From: an uncultured Mycoplasmatota bacterium
Lineage (GTDB): Bacteria > Bacillota_I > Bacilli_A > RF39 > UBA660
Assembly (NCBI GenBank): GCA_900554305.1
Contig: USGV01000002.1
Coordinates: 33,462 to 97,461 of the forward strand
DNA length: 64,000 nt
Direction: 5' to 3'
Position 1 is the first letter of the stretch. Each line of letters opens with the position of its first letter. Made by a program: the position numbers and the translations under genes. The notes beneath the pieces were generated by a model. That model saw only the letters and a program-made list of their open reading frames with translations. It was not told the DNA's origin and did no database searches. Shown piece by piece: positions 18,817 to 26,335 of the stretch.

Positions 18817-19416
18817 TTGAATTATAAGACTGTGAATGATTATGAAGTTCTATATTTGATTAGTGAGGATATGGATGTAAGTTATGATATTTTATATCAA
18901 AAATATTTGCCTATTATTAAATCTCTCGCAAAAAAGTATTTTCGTTTTGCTTCTTTACACGGGGGAGAATATCAGGATTTAATTCAGGAAGGATATATAG
19001 GACTTAACAGTGCTATTGTTAATTATCGTGATGATATTAATACTATGTTTTATACGTATGCTAGTATTTGTATAGAGCGGCATATGAGAACTTATTGTAG
19101 GTCTTTATCGGCGCAAAAGCATCAGATTTTAAATTCTTCTTTTTTGGATGAAGAATATTCTTCTAATATTATTCCTGATTCTTCTTATTTTGGAACTTTT
19201 TTTCAGTCTTTTTCAAAAGATTTAACTTATGAGCTTTTTTTATCTTCTTATACTTTGGATTTAGATACTCGGTGTGTTTTTGAATTACGTTATAATGGTT
19301 TTTCATATAAGGAAATTGCTCAACTTTTAGATTTAAAGCTTTCTTCTGTTGAATCTAAAATTTCTAAGGCAAGAAGATTTTTTAAAAAAGTTGTTGAAAA
19401 ATATAATTTGAATTGA
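18817..19416 (+). CDS. sigH: RNA polymerase sigma-H-like factor
   Basis: 199 residues, TTG start at 18817 with only a weak ribosome site; an internal ATG at 18871 is an alternative but would remove part of the start of region 2. Region 2 is visible as GEYQDLIQEGYIGLNSAIVN with a long helix to ERHMRTY; region 4 as LRYNGFSYKEIAQLLDL and SSVESKISKAR. The place between rlmB and secE is that of sigH, the first sporulation sigma factor. The weak start suggests low constitutive expression. Confidence 0.85.
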   Translation: MNYKTVNDYEVLYLISEDMDVSYDILYQKYLPIIKSLAKKYFRFASLHGGEYQDLIQEGYIGLNSAIVNYRDDINTMFYTYASICIERHMRTYCRSLSAQKHQILNSSFLDEEYSSNIIPDSSYFGTFFQSFSKDLTYELFLSSYTLDLDTRCVFELRYNGFSYKEIAQLLDLKLSSVESKISKARRFFKKVVEKYNLN

Positions 19417-19460
19417 AAAAAGACTTTGTTTGTTTTACAATAATAATAGGTGAATAGAAT

Positions 19461-20303
19461 ATGGCAGGACAGGAACAATGGGTTAAAAATGAAGATTTTT
19501 CTTCTTTAGAACAGAATTCAACTGTTCCTTTTTCTGTTATAGATGGCGGACAAAATAAGCAGGAATTAAAGGAATTAAAGCATTCTAATATTGTTCCTTT
19601 TCGTCGCAAAGAAATAGAGTTTATTACCTTAAATGAATGGTTGCAAGGTTATCATACCAACGATCAATTGCAAAATTTATTTGTGAATATGGATATTGCT
19701 ATGAAATATATTCATAATCAGGGATATTATATTTCTTCTTTTGCTCTTGATAGAGTAACTTTATTAAATCAGTCTATTCGACAAATTAAGTTTCAAGATT
19801 TGGCACCTTTGCCTTATGATATTTCGCAGAAGAAAAGAATTGTTAGAGATAATATCTTTATGTCAGCGGTATTACAAGTAGGACTTTATGCGAAGTGCTT
19901 GCAACATTTTACAATGAACACTATTCCGTCATTAAAAGAAAATTTCCAGGATTTTAGTATCTTTTTACCTCCTGAGGATGTTCCTTATTACTCTGGTATT
20001 ATAGAAAAAGGTGCTTCTGTTTATTATAGTGAATATGTTGGTGAAAGGAAGAAACGTGATTTACAGAATTTAGAAAAAGAAGTTTCGTCTAATAGTGGAG
20101 AAAGTCAAGGAAAAAGTTTAGTAAAAACAAATGGTACCAATTATACTGCTGAAGATTTTCTTCCACATAATGAAGAGGCAAATGAGATTATTTATGCTAG
20201 TTTGGCAAGAAAAGAGGCTGCTTTTGCTAGAGCTTTAATTTATCCAGTTTTAGTATTTGTATTAGGTTTTGTTGTTTTATTCCTTGCTTATTTGTTGCGT
20301 TGA
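19461..20303 (+). CDS. tail-anchored protein with pseudokinase-like domain, unknown function
   Basis: 280 residues, ATG at 19461 with TAGGTGA upstream. Residues about 50-195 look like a degenerate protein-kinase C-lobe: a helix NMDIAMKYIHNQGYYISSFA where HRD would lie, followed by LLNQSIRQIKFQDLAPLPYD where DFG would lie, but no catalytic Asp-Arg or DFG. A polar linker follows, and one membrane helix at the very C-terminus (about 256-278) predicts a tail anchor with the domain in the cytoplasm. T7SSb EssB also has a membrane-linked pseudokinase, but the topology differs. It occupies the sigH-secE gap where rpmG is often found. Kinase resemblance is by eye only. Confidence 0.45.
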   Translation: MAGQEQWVKNEDFSSLEQNSTVPFSVIDGGQNKQELKELKHSNIVPFRRKEIEFITLNEWLQGYHTNDQLQNLFVNMDIAMKYIHNQGYYISSFALDRVTLLNQSIRQIKFQDLAPLPYDISQKKRIVRDNIFMSAVLQVGLYAKCLQHFTMNTIPSLKENFQDFSIFLPPEDVPYYSGIIEKGASVYYSEYVGERKKRDLQNLEKEVSSNSGESQGKSLVKTNGTNYTAEDFLPHNEEANEIIYASLARKEAAFARALIYPVLVFVLGFVVLFLAYLLR

Positions 20304-20306
20304 TAT

Positions 20307-20323
20307 ATTTTTATCTTTAGTTG
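20307..20323. repeat. target-site duplication, left copy
   Basis: The 17 bases ATTTTTATCTTTAGTTG recur exactly at 21820-21836, directly flanking the insertion sequence. Long duplications of this size are typical of some IS1202-family elements. Confidence 0.88.
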
Positions 20324-20416
20324 TGTTAAACATTAGTTAAAATGATACCGATTTATAATGTGGATAACAAACAAAGGTAAACCTTGTTTGTAGTCATAGC
20401 ATAATCGATGAAATCT

Positions 20417-20461
20417 AAAAAGCAAGGGTTTCATGAACTCACTTTGTTCGCCCTTGCTTTT
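20417..20461 (-). terminator. transposase terminator
   Basis: AAAAGCAAGGG (20418-20428) pairs with CCCTTGCTTTT (20451-20461), an 11-bp stem around 22 nt. On the minus strand it is followed by T residues. The stem overlaps the transposase stop codon. Confidence 0.75.
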
Positions 20462-21723
20462 AATCTTTCATCTCGTTCTCTTAAAACTTGTTCAAGCTGT
20501 TTTTGATTATCTATTTTCATTTGTTCTCTTTTTACTGGATCTTGTCTGTGACCTTCGATTTGTTTTGTATTATAAAAGATATTGTAATATTTAACTCTAA
20601 CTACTTTGGTTAATACATTTTCAAATACTTGTACTTCAGTTCCTTTATATATTTTTTTGATAGAATTATCTTTATCTAGTATTTGATAATAATTATTATT
20701 CCAAGAAATCATATTACCGTTAAGGATGGTTCTTGTACTTCGAATACATAAAATATTAGATAAATCTATATTGTCTAAAGGAACAAAAGCAGAATCATCC
20801 TCTTTAGGTTCATAAGCATATTTCTGATTAAGATAATTACAATAATAATCGTTAAAAAATATATTTAATTCATCAATTGATTTAATATTATAACGTTTAA
20901 TATCGTTGATTAATCTGTTTTGAATGGTATTATTCCATTTTTCAAATTTTCCTTTAGCTTGGGGTGTATTAGCTGCAATTATATTAATACCTAGATCTTC
21001 ACACATGTGTCCAAAATTAGTTAATTCACCATCTTTTGGATTAATAAGTATAGTATGTCTATCGCAATAAATATTTTCAGGAATACCATATTTAGTAACT
21101 AATATTTCAAGCATATGAACATAACCTTCTAAGCATTCAGCAGGCATAAACCAACCACATAATGCTTCACCAGTAGCATCATCAATAGCTAAATGTAAAG
21201 ATGATTTTCTTCCGTTTTGAAACCAATCATGAGGAGTACCATCAATCATAATTAAGATACCCCTTCTAGGAGAAGGTTCTCTTAGAGGATGAGATTCATA
21301 TTCTTTGTTGAAACATTTATGTTTGATAGGTTTAACCCAGTGAAATTTTTCGTATAATGATTCATAGAAAGAATAGCTTCTAACTTTAAGATTGTTTTCT
21401 TTTACAATTTTAGCCATATCAGGATTCCAAACAACATCTTCATGATAAATATCTTGAAATTGTGTTATACTAATAATCGGATATTTATTCTTGAAGTTCT
21501 TAATAAATTCAATTTCTTTGCTGGAAGGTGAATTATTAGAAGGTTTACCCGTTAAACCATGAACTAAAATAGAATCAATATCCTTTTCTTTTAATTGCTT
21601 TGAAAATCTTACAATTTGAAGTTTTTTATATCCAGTTAATGATGCAATTTGAGAATAAGAATAACCATTTAAACCATTTTGTTTATCTTGAACAAGTTTT
21701 AAAGCATACTCTTTATTATGCAT
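20431..21723 (-). CDS. IS1202-type transposase with DDE integrase core
   Basis: 430 residues from the ATG whose complement is at 21721-21723, with AAAGGAG upstream; an in-frame ATG 39 bases further upstream is less well placed. An N-terminal helix-turn-helix part (GYSYSQIASLTGYKKLQIVR) precedes a long linker. The catalytic core shows LIMIDGTPHDWFQ (first Asp), IYCDRHT (second Asp) and QAKGKFEKWNNT (Glu), the DDE triad. A beta-barrel-like tail (IKKIYKGTEVQVFENV) and a basic end follow. Full length and uninterrupted. Confidence 0.9.
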   Translation of the reverse strand: MHNKEYALKLVQDKQNGLNGYSYSQIASLTGYKKLQIVRFSKQLKEKDIDSILVHGLTGKPSNNSPSSKEIEFIKNFKNKYPIISITQFQDIYHEDVVWNPDMAKIVKENNLKVRSYSFYESLYEKFHWVKPIKHKCFNKEYESHPLREPSPRRGILIMIDGTPHDWFQNGRKSSLHLAIDDATGEALCGWFMPAECLEGYVHMLEILVTKYGIPENIYCDRHTILINPKDGELTNFGHMCEDLGINIIAANTPQAKGKFEKWNNTIQNRLINDIKRYNIKSIDELNIFFNDYYCNYLNQKYAYEPKEDDSAFVPLDNIDLSNILCIRSTRTILNGNMISWNNNYYQILDKDNSIKKIYKGTEVQVFENVLTKVVRVKYYNIFYNTKQIEGHRQDPVKREQMKIDNQKQLEQVLRERDERLKARANKVSS

Positions 21724-21819
21724 ATAATAAAAACATCTCCTTTCCAAAGAGATATTATACAATATATATCGGAATCTTTTTTATTAATGATAAGGTATCT
21801 TTTTAAAAAAGGATTAACA

Positions 21820-21836
21820 ATTTTTATCTTTAGTTG
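21820..21836. repeat. target-site duplication, right copy
   Basis: Exact copy of 20307-20323. The base after it starts the -35 box of the secE promoter. Confidence 0.88.
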
Positions 21837-21865
21837 TTGACATTTTCTAGTGTTTATGCTATTTT
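21837..21865 (+). promoter_or_regulatory. secE-nusG promoter
   Basis: Perfect -35 TTGACA (21837-21842), 17-bp spacer, -10 TATTTT (21860-21865) with an extended TG element just before it (TGC). It abuts the insertion-sequence target duplication. Confidence 0.85.
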
Positions 21866-21920
21866 AATGGTGAACACGGAAAGTGTTTTTATTTTGATAA
21901 AAAAATAGGAATGGTGAAAT

Positions 21921-22253
21921 ATGGCTGAAGTTAGAAAAAGAGATGAAATAGAAAACTATAAAGTTGATGAGACTCAGTTTCATAAGAATGAAAAAAGTAA
22001 GCAGAATAAGGATAAACAGAAAAAAGAAAAAAAAGATAATTCTGTAAAAGTATCTTCAGAGAAGAAGAGCTTATGGGTAAGATTCCGTATCTTTTGCCAT
22101 GGTGTAAAATCAGAAGCAAAGAAAGTTCATTGGCCAACAAAAAAAGATATGGTTAAATATTCTATTGCGACAGTTTTATTTATTGTATTTTGTTCTTTGT
22201 TCTTTTATGTCATCGACATTATTTTTGCATTAATTCAATCAATATTTAGATAG
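21921..22253 (+). CDS. secE: preprotein translocase subunit SecE
   Basis: 110 residues, ATG at 21921. A long charged N-terminal extension (about 1-50, many Lys and Glu) precedes the SecE core: a short amphipathic stretch EAKKVHWPTKKDMVKYS, then one membrane helix (about 77-105). SecE clamps SecY in the translocon. Cotranscribed with nusG (14-base gap). The extension makes it longer than single-helix SecE of Bacillus (about 60 residues). Confidence 0.93.
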   Translation: MAEVRKRDEIENYKVDETQFHKNEKSKQNKDKQKKEKKDNSVKVSSEKKSLWVRFRIFCHGVKSEAKKVHWPTKKDMVKYSIATVLFIVFCSLFFYVIDIIFALIQSIFR

Positions 22254-22267
22254 AAGGAGTTTTAGTT

Positions 22268-22801
22268 ATGGATAAACAATGGTATGTTGTTAATACTTAT
22301 TCTGGTCATGAGAATAAGGTTAAAGAAAAATTAGAGATGCGTGCTGAATCAATGGACATGCAAGATTATATTTTTAGAGTTGTCATTCCAGAGGAGAAAG
22401 TTATCGAGGAAAAAGATGGAGTTCGCAAAGAAAAAGTTAAGAAAATGTTTCCTGGTTATATTTTAGTAGAAATGGTAATGACAGACGAAGCTTGGTATGT
22501 TGTTCGTAATACACCAGGTGTTACTGGATTTATTGGTTCTAGTGGAAAGGGTGCTAAACCTACACCATTACAACCATACGAAGTAGATAAGATTCTTGGT
22601 AATATGGGAATCAGTCGCATGGATGTTGATACTGATTTAGTAGAAGGAGCTACTGTTAAAATCGTTGATGGACCATTTAATGGAATGTTTGGTAAGATTG
22701 ATAGTGTTGACCTTCCTAATCAAAAAGTTATGTTACTTGTTGATTTATTTGGACAAGAGACTTCTGTTGAGGTTGAATTAAATCAAATTCAAAAAGCATA
22801 A
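22268..22801 (+). CDS. nusG: transcription termination/antitermination factor NusG
   Basis: 177 residues, ATG at 22268 after AGAAGGAG. The NGN domain (starting QWYVVNTYSGHENKVKEKLE, with FPGYILVEMVMTDEAWYVVR) is followed by a KOW domain (EGATVKIVDGPFNGMFGKI). It binds RNA polymerase and modulates pausing and termination. Normal length. Second gene of the secE-nusG unit. Confidence 0.97.
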   Translation: MDKQWYVVNTYSGHENKVKEKLEMRAESMDMQDYIFRVVIPEEKVIEEKDGVRKEKVKKMFPGYILVEMVMTDEAWYVVRNTPGVTGFIGSSGKGAKPTPLQPYEVDKILGNMGISRMDVDTDLVEGATVKIVDGPFNGMFGKIDSVDLPNQKVMLLVDLFGQETSVEVELNQIQKA

Positions 22802-22806
22802 AATAG

Positions 22807-22835
22807 TTGCAAAAATATAATTTCTATGTTATTAT
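22807..22835 (+). promoter_or_regulatory. rplK-rplA promoter
   Basis: TTGCAA (22807-22812), 17-bp spacer, TATTAT (22830-22835) with TG before the -10, starting six bases after the nusG stop. Confidence 0.75.
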
Positions 22836-22839
22836 TTAG

Positions 22840-22936
22840 GGGCTATATTGAAATTAATATAGATTTAGTGGGAAGCATGGTTTGCATTTATGAAAGCGGG
22901 AATCAAGCTATTTGGACCACTCGCGAAAACTAAAAT
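22840..22936 (+). promoter_or_regulatory. rplK leader, probable ribosomal-protein autoregulatory structure
   Basis: The leader closes AGTGG (22867-22871) with CCACT (22917-22921) around a structured GC-richer insert, immediately before the rplK ribosome site. Ribosomal protein leaders in Firmicutes sit here and bind L1 or the L10 complex; which protein binds is not visible. Confidence 0.5.
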
Positions 22937-22953
22937 TATAGGAGGTGTTTTTC

Positions 22954-23391
22954 GTGGCAAAGGAAGCAATAAAGAAGATTAAATTACAAATCCCAGCAGG
23001 AAAAGCTACACCAGCTCCACCAGTTGGAACTGTTTTAGGACCTGCAGGAATTAATTTACAAGATTTTTGTACTAAGTATAATGATGCTACTAGAGATAAA
23101 ATGGGTGATATTTTACCAGTAGAAATCTCAATTTATGATGATAGAAGTTTTGATTTTGTAATTAAAACTCCACCAGTTGCATTTTTACTTAAGAAATATG
23201 CAAAAATCAATAAAGGTGCAGTTAAGGGAGCTAACGAAGTTGTCGCTACATTAACTGAAGATCAATTAAGAGAAATTGCTGAAATCAAATTACCAGATTT
23301 AAATGCTTATGATGTAGAAGCTGCAATGAAGATTGTTGCTGGTACTGCTAGAAATATGGGTATTTCAATCCCTGGTTATACTGATAAGTAA
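22954..23391 (+). CDS. rplK: 50S ribosomal protein L11
   Basis: 145 residues from the GTG at 22954, chosen for AGGAGGT at 22940-22946; an in-frame GTG at 22945 lies inside that site. AKEAIKKIKLQIPAGKATPA then PPVGTVLGPAGINLQDFC, and the C-terminal rRNA-binding domain with GTARNMGI are all present. Forms the GTPase-associated stalk base with L10. Normal length. Confidence 0.97.
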   Translation: MAKEAIKKIKLQIPAGKATPAPPVGTVLGPAGINLQDFCTKYNDATRDKMGDILPVEISIYDDRSFDFVIKTPPVAFLLKKYAKINKGAVKGANEVVATLTEDQLREIAEIKLPDLNAYDVEAAMKIVAGTARNMGISIPGYTDK

Positions 23392-23401
23392 TTATTCTAT
23401 G

Positions 23402-23445
23402 TAGGTTATACCTATGTGGAAGGTTCTAACCGCTATTACCACGTA
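23402..23445 (+). promoter_or_regulatory. putative L1-binding leader upstream of rplA
   Basis: A small hairpin (AGGT/ACCT, 23403-23412) is followed by TATGTGG (23413-23419) pairing with CCACGTA (23439-23445) around an asymmetric loop, directly before the ribosome site. L1 autoregulation by such elements is known in many bacteria; the assignment is by position and shape. Confidence 0.45.
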
Positions 23446-23458
23446 AGGAGGAATAAAA

Positions 23459-24154
23459 ATGAAAAAGAGAAGTAAGAAATATACAGAAGCTATGTCTAAA
23501 GTAGAACGTAACAAAGTATATACTAAAGAAGAAGCTGTTAAGTTAGTTAAAGAAACTTCTACTAGTTCTTTTGATGGTACAGTTGAAATCGCTATGAGAT
23601 TAAATATCGATACTAAGAAAGCTGACCAACAATTAAGAGGTGCTATTGTACTTCCTAAAGGAACTGGTAAGACTACAAAAGTTTTAGTTATTGCTAAAGG
23701 AGAAAAAGCTACTCAAGCTAAAGAAGCTGGTGCTGATTATGTTGGAGACGTTGATATGTTAGAAAAAATCGAAAAAGAAAATTGGTTTGATTTTGATACT
23801 ATGATTGCTACTCCTGATATGATGCCTCTTCTTGGTAAATTAGGTAGAGTTTTAGGACCTAAAGGTTTAATGCCTAACCCTAAAACTGGTACAGTTACAT
23901 TAGATGTTGCTAAAGCTGTTAGTGAAGTAAAAGCTGGACGTGTTGAATATCGTGCTGATAGTTTCGGAATTGTTCATGGAGTTATTGGTAAGGTTTCATT
24001 CTCTGAAGAAGATTTGATGGAAAACTTAAATGCTTTCGTATCAGCTATCTTAAGAGTTAAGCCAGCAACAGTAAAAGGTGATTATGTTAAGAGTATTTCT
24101 ATAGCTTCAACTATGGGTCCTGGAATTAAAGTTGAAAATAATTTTGACAAATAG
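23459..24154 (+). CDS. rplA: 50S ribosomal protein L1
   Basis: 231 residues, ATG at 23459 with AAGGAGG upstream. The two-domain L1 fold is recognisable from [35 protein letters not shown], the [11 protein letters not shown] strand, and [16 protein letters not shown] plus [11 protein letters not shown]. It binds the 23S L1 stalk and represses its own operon. Normal length. Confidence 0.97.
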   Translation: MKKRSKKYTEAMSKVERNKVYTKEEAVKLVKETSTSSFDGTVEIAMRLNIDTKKADQQLRGAIVLPKGTGKTTKVLVIAKGEKATQAKEAGADYVGDVDMLEKIEKENWFDFDTMIATPDMMPLLGKLGRVLGPKGLMPNPKTGTVTLDVAKAVSEVKAGRVEYRADSFGIVHGVIGKVSFSEEDLMENLNAFVSAILRVKPATVKGDYVKSISIASTMGPGIKVENNFDK

Positions 24155-24174
24155 TTAGTTATAGGATATAATAA

Positions 24175-24285
24175 AGACAATTTGTAGGTGCCATAGACAG
24201 TAGGTGTAAAAATAAATCCTACCGAGGACTTAATCTTAAGTGAATAGGAAAAGGTTCTCTTGCGTCTGTGTAGAGAATCTTTTTT
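24175..24285 (+). promoter_or_regulatory. L10 leader with attenuator upstream of rplJL
   Basis: The segment GCCATAGACAGTAGGTG and downstream CCTACCGAGGACTT resembles the conserved L10(L12)4-binding leader of Firmicutes. It ends in a terminator: AGGTTCTCT (24252-24260) pairs with AGAGAATCT (24272-24280), followed by T residues. This gives attenuation control of rplJ and rplL by their own product. Confidence 0.75.
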
Positions 24286-24318
24286 ATGGCATCCCTAAAT
24301 AATAAAGGAGGTGTTTTG

Positions 24319-24813
24319 ATGGCAAGTGAAGCAATCTTAAAGCAAAAACAAGCTATTATCGATGAAATCAAAGAGCGTGTTCAAAATGCTAATACTATCG
24401 TATTATTTGATTATCGTGGTATTACTGATAGTGAAGCAAAAGAATTACGTATCAAATTAAGAGAAACTAACTCTGATTATAAAGTTTATAAAAACACTTT
24501 AATGGCTCGTGCTTTTAATGATTTAAATATAGATTTAAATGAATCATTAAATGGACCTAGTGCTTTTGCTTTTGGTGAAGATCAAATCGCACCAATTAAA
24601 GTATTGTCAGATTTTGCTAAAGATCATCCAGCATTAGTATTAAAAGTAGGGATTGTAGATGGAGAAAAAGCAGATCAAGCTAAATTAGCTGAATATGCTA
24701 CTATACCATCAAGAGAAGGATTACTTACTATGCTTGCTGGTGGTATGATGGCTATTCCAAGAGATTTAGCAATCGCATTAGATTTATATAGTCAACAAAA
24801 AGAAGAAAATTAA
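24319..24813 (+). CDS. rplJ: 50S ribosomal protein L10
   Basis: 164 residues from the ATG at 24319, chosen for GGAGGTG at 24306-24312; an in-frame ATG at 24286 falls in the attenuator T run. Sequence follows the L10 pattern: KQAIIDEIKERVQNANTIVL, DYRGITDSEAKELR, YKVYKNTLMARAF and GPSAFAFGED. It anchors L7/L12 dimers by its C-terminal helix. Confidence 0.96.
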   Translation: MASEAILKQKQAIIDEIKERVQNANTIVLFDYRGITDSEAKELRIKLRETNSDYKVYKNTLMARAFNDLNIDLNESLNGPSAFAFGEDQIAPIKVLSDFAKDHPALVLKVGIVDGEKADQAKLAEYATIPSREGLLTMLAGGMMAIPRDLAIALDLYSQQKEEN

Positions 24814-24847
24814 TAATTAAATAAATATTAAATAAGGAGGAAATAAA

Positions 24848-25216
24848 ATGGCTAAATTAACAAAAGAAGATTTTATCAGTAGTTTAAAAGAAATGAATTT
24901 ATTAGAAATTAAAGAATTAGTAGATGCAATGAAAGAAGAATTTGGTGTTGATCCATCTGCTGTAGCTGTAGCTGCACCTGCTGCTGGAGCTCAAGCTGAT
25001 GCTGCACCTAGCACTGTTACAGTATCTATCGCTGATGCTGGAGCTGCTAAAGTTGCTGTTATCAAAGTTGTTAAAGAAATTACTGGTTTAGGATTAAAAG
25101 AATCTAAAGATATCGTTGATAACAACGGAGCAGTTAAAGAAAACATTTCTACTACTGAAGCTGATGAAATTAAAGCTAAGCTTGAAGAAGCTGGAGCTAC
25201 TGTAGAAGTTAAGTAA
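24848..25216 (+). CDS. rplL: 50S ribosomal protein L7/L12
   Basis: 122 residues, ATG at 24848 after AAGGAGG. N-terminal dimerisation domain ([20 protein letters not shown]), alanine-rich hinge (about 38-53) and the C-terminal factor-binding domain with [20 protein letters not shown]. It recruits elongation factors to the ribosome. A very strong terminator overlaps its stop codon. Confidence 0.97.
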   Translation: MAKLTKEDFISSLKEMNLLEIKELVDAMKEEFGVDPSAVAVAAPAAGAQADAAPSTVTVSIADAGAAKVAVIKVVKEITGLGLKESKDIVDNNGAVKENISTTEADEIKAKLEEAGATVEVK

Positions 25217-25232
25217 TTAACTTCTTTTTTTT
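25205..25232 (+). terminator. intrinsic terminator after rplL
   Basis: GAAGTTAA (25205-25212), loop GTAA containing part of the stop, TTAACTTC (25217-25224), then eight T. Confidence 0.93.
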
Positions 25233-25282
25233 ATGATTTTTATGATAAAATAATTTTGATAATATATTATAAAGGAGTAGTT

Positions 25283-25822
25283 ATGAAAGAAGAATTTGAT
25301 GTGTTAAATGAATGGGGGGAGTTTACTGGTAAAACTTCTACTAGAGAAGAATGTCATAAGAATGGCTTATGGCATAGGGCTGTGTATGCTTTCGTTATTA
25401 ATGATAAAAAGGAAATATTGTTGCAAAAACGAAGTTCTAATAAAAAGCAGTGGCCTAATAAATGGGATGTTACTATTGGCGGACATGTTTTAGCAGGAGA
25501 ATTTGGTAGAGAAGCTTTAATTAGAGAGACTAAAGAAGAATTTGGTATTGATATTGATGATTGTGATATTAAATATTTAATCGGTTCTACTTCTATAGAT
25601 ACTCATAAGGATATTGTTAATAAACATTTTAATGAATGCTATATTATTACTAAAAATATAGATCTATCCGAAATTAAACTTCAAAAGGAAGAAGTTTCAG
25701 AAGTCCATTTTTTTACTATAGAGGAAATTATGGATATGGTTCATGATAATTATAAAAACATTACAGAAAAGGTTGGCCCATGGAATTTTTTAGAAAGAAT
25801 TTTAAATAATTATTATAAGTAA
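25283..25822 (+). CDS. Nudix hydrolase (isopentenyl-diphosphate isomerase-like)
   Basis: 179 residues from the ATG at 25283 with AAAGGAG upstream. The Nudix box GGHVLAGEFGREALIRETKE (and E-F-G) is intact, about residues 68-91. The N-terminal EEFDVLNEWGEFTGKTSTRE and GLWHRAVYAFVIN resemble the YfcD/IDI-like subfamily. Substrate unknown. It lies between rplL and the small gene at 25971, a place not occupied by a Nudix gene in Bacillus. Confidence 0.88.
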   Translation: MKEEFDVLNEWGEFTGKTSTREECHKNGLWHRAVYAFVINDKKEILLQKRSSNKKQWPNKWDVTIGGHVLAGEFGREALIRETKEEFGIDIDDCDIKYLIGSTSIDTHKDIVNKHFNECYIITKNIDLSEIKLQKEEVSEVHFFTIEEIMDMVHDNYKNITEKVGPWNFLERILNNYYK

Positions 25823-25840
25823 ATAAAGAATTAAAAAATT

Positions 25841-25954
25841 AGTAAAATTTTGTGGAAAATGACAAATATTTGACAAATTAAAATGTTTTCTGTATTATAT
25901 TTTTGCGAAAAGAAGAAAACTTATCGAAATTTAAAAAATTTTTCCTTCTTTTTG
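25841..25954 (+). repeat. promoter-terminator module, copy 1
   Basis: This ~115-bp segment is repeated in diverged form at 26204-26319. Shared parts: the opening AGTAAAATTT, the -35 block TTGACAAATTAAAA, GTATTATAT at -10, and a 21-base leader core from 25915 to 25935 that is identical in both. Confidence 0.8.
25870..25898 (+). promoter_or_regulatory. promoter for the 69-residue protein gene
   Basis: TTGACA (25870-25875), 17-bp spacer, TATTAT (25893-25898). The predicted transcript starts just before a hairpin (25912-25947) that ends in a T-rich run, an imperfect attenuator ahead of the ribosome site. Confidence 0.75.
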
Positions 25955-25970
25955 GCAAAGGAGAATATAT

Positions 25971-26180
25971 ATGGATAATACAAGTTATGATCAAGAATTA
26001 AGTGTTGCTCAGATGAAATTAAATAATCTTATGGATAGGTATGTAGGAAGTCCAATACCAACATCTTCTGCATTAGTAGAGGAAATTTTAGATGCTCAGG
26101 AAAGAGTTAGTGCTATTTTGGATAAAAAAGAGGCATCTTCGGTTGTTTTTGAGAAAAAAATGAGTAACAATAAATCATAA
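25971..26180 (+). CDS. small protein of unknown function
   Basis: 69 residues, ATG at 25971 after AAAGGAG (25957-25963). No family recognised. It is predicted mostly helical, with NLMDRYVGSPIPTSSALVEE in the middle and a charged end, no membrane segment and no cysteine. It is preceded by one copy of the duplicated promoter-attenuator and followed by the other, so it may have been inserted or duplicated with the module. Codon use looks like its neighbours. Confidence 0.6.
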   Translation: MDNTSYDQELSVAQMKLNNLMDRYVGSPIPTSSALVEEILDAQERVSAILDKKEASSVVFEKKMSNNKS

Positions 26181-26234
26181 TTTTATAAAATTTGTGATTT
26201 CAAAGTAAAATTTCGTCAAAAAATAAAAAAATGT

Positions 26235-26263
26235 TTGACAAATTAAAACAATTCATGTATTAT
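26235..26263 (+). promoter_or_regulatory. promoter for the rsmC-rpoB-rpoC unit
   Basis: TTGACA (26235-26240), 17-bp spacer, TATTAT (26258-26263). Transcription would begin about 26270, only a few bases before the terminator-like hairpin. Confidence 0.8.
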
Positions 26264-26276
26264 ATGTTTACGAAAG

Positions 26277-26319
26277 GGAGAAAACTTATCGAAATTTAAA
26301 AGTTTTCTCCTTCTTTTTT
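26277..26319 (+). terminator. attenuator immediately after the rpoBC promoter
   Basis: GGAGAAAACTT (26277-26287) pairs perfectly with AAGTTTTCTCC (26300-26310), followed by TTCTTTTTT. It lies between the promoter and the rsmC ribosome site, so most transcripts could end after about 50 nt unless read-through is allowed. Confidence 0.8.
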
Positions 26320-26335
26320 GTTTAGAGGGGATAAG

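Larger units (their letters stand above)
20324..21819. mobile_element. IS1202-type (ISNCY) insertion sequence, 1496 bp
   Basis: One transposase gene on the minus strand between imperfect terminal inverted repeats. Reading inward, both ends start TGTTAA and share TTAAAA and GATACC at matching offsets (20324-20349 and complement of 21794-21819, about 20 of 26 positions identical). A perfect 17-bp direct repeat flanks it. The element appears complete and its target duplication has not decayed, which suggests a recent insertion. A short hairpin (20367-20377 with 20382-20391) follows the left end. Confidence 0.88.
26204..26319 (+). repeat. promoter-terminator module, copy 2
   Basis: Second copy of the segment at 25841-25954, now upstream of rsmC-like and rpoBC. 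Here the hairpin is perfect. Confidence 0.8.

Noticed and set aside
20367-20391. Hairpin just inside the left insertion-sequence end as a second inverted repeat
   Set aside because: It pairs with itself and has no counterpart at the right end, so it is not a terminal repeat.
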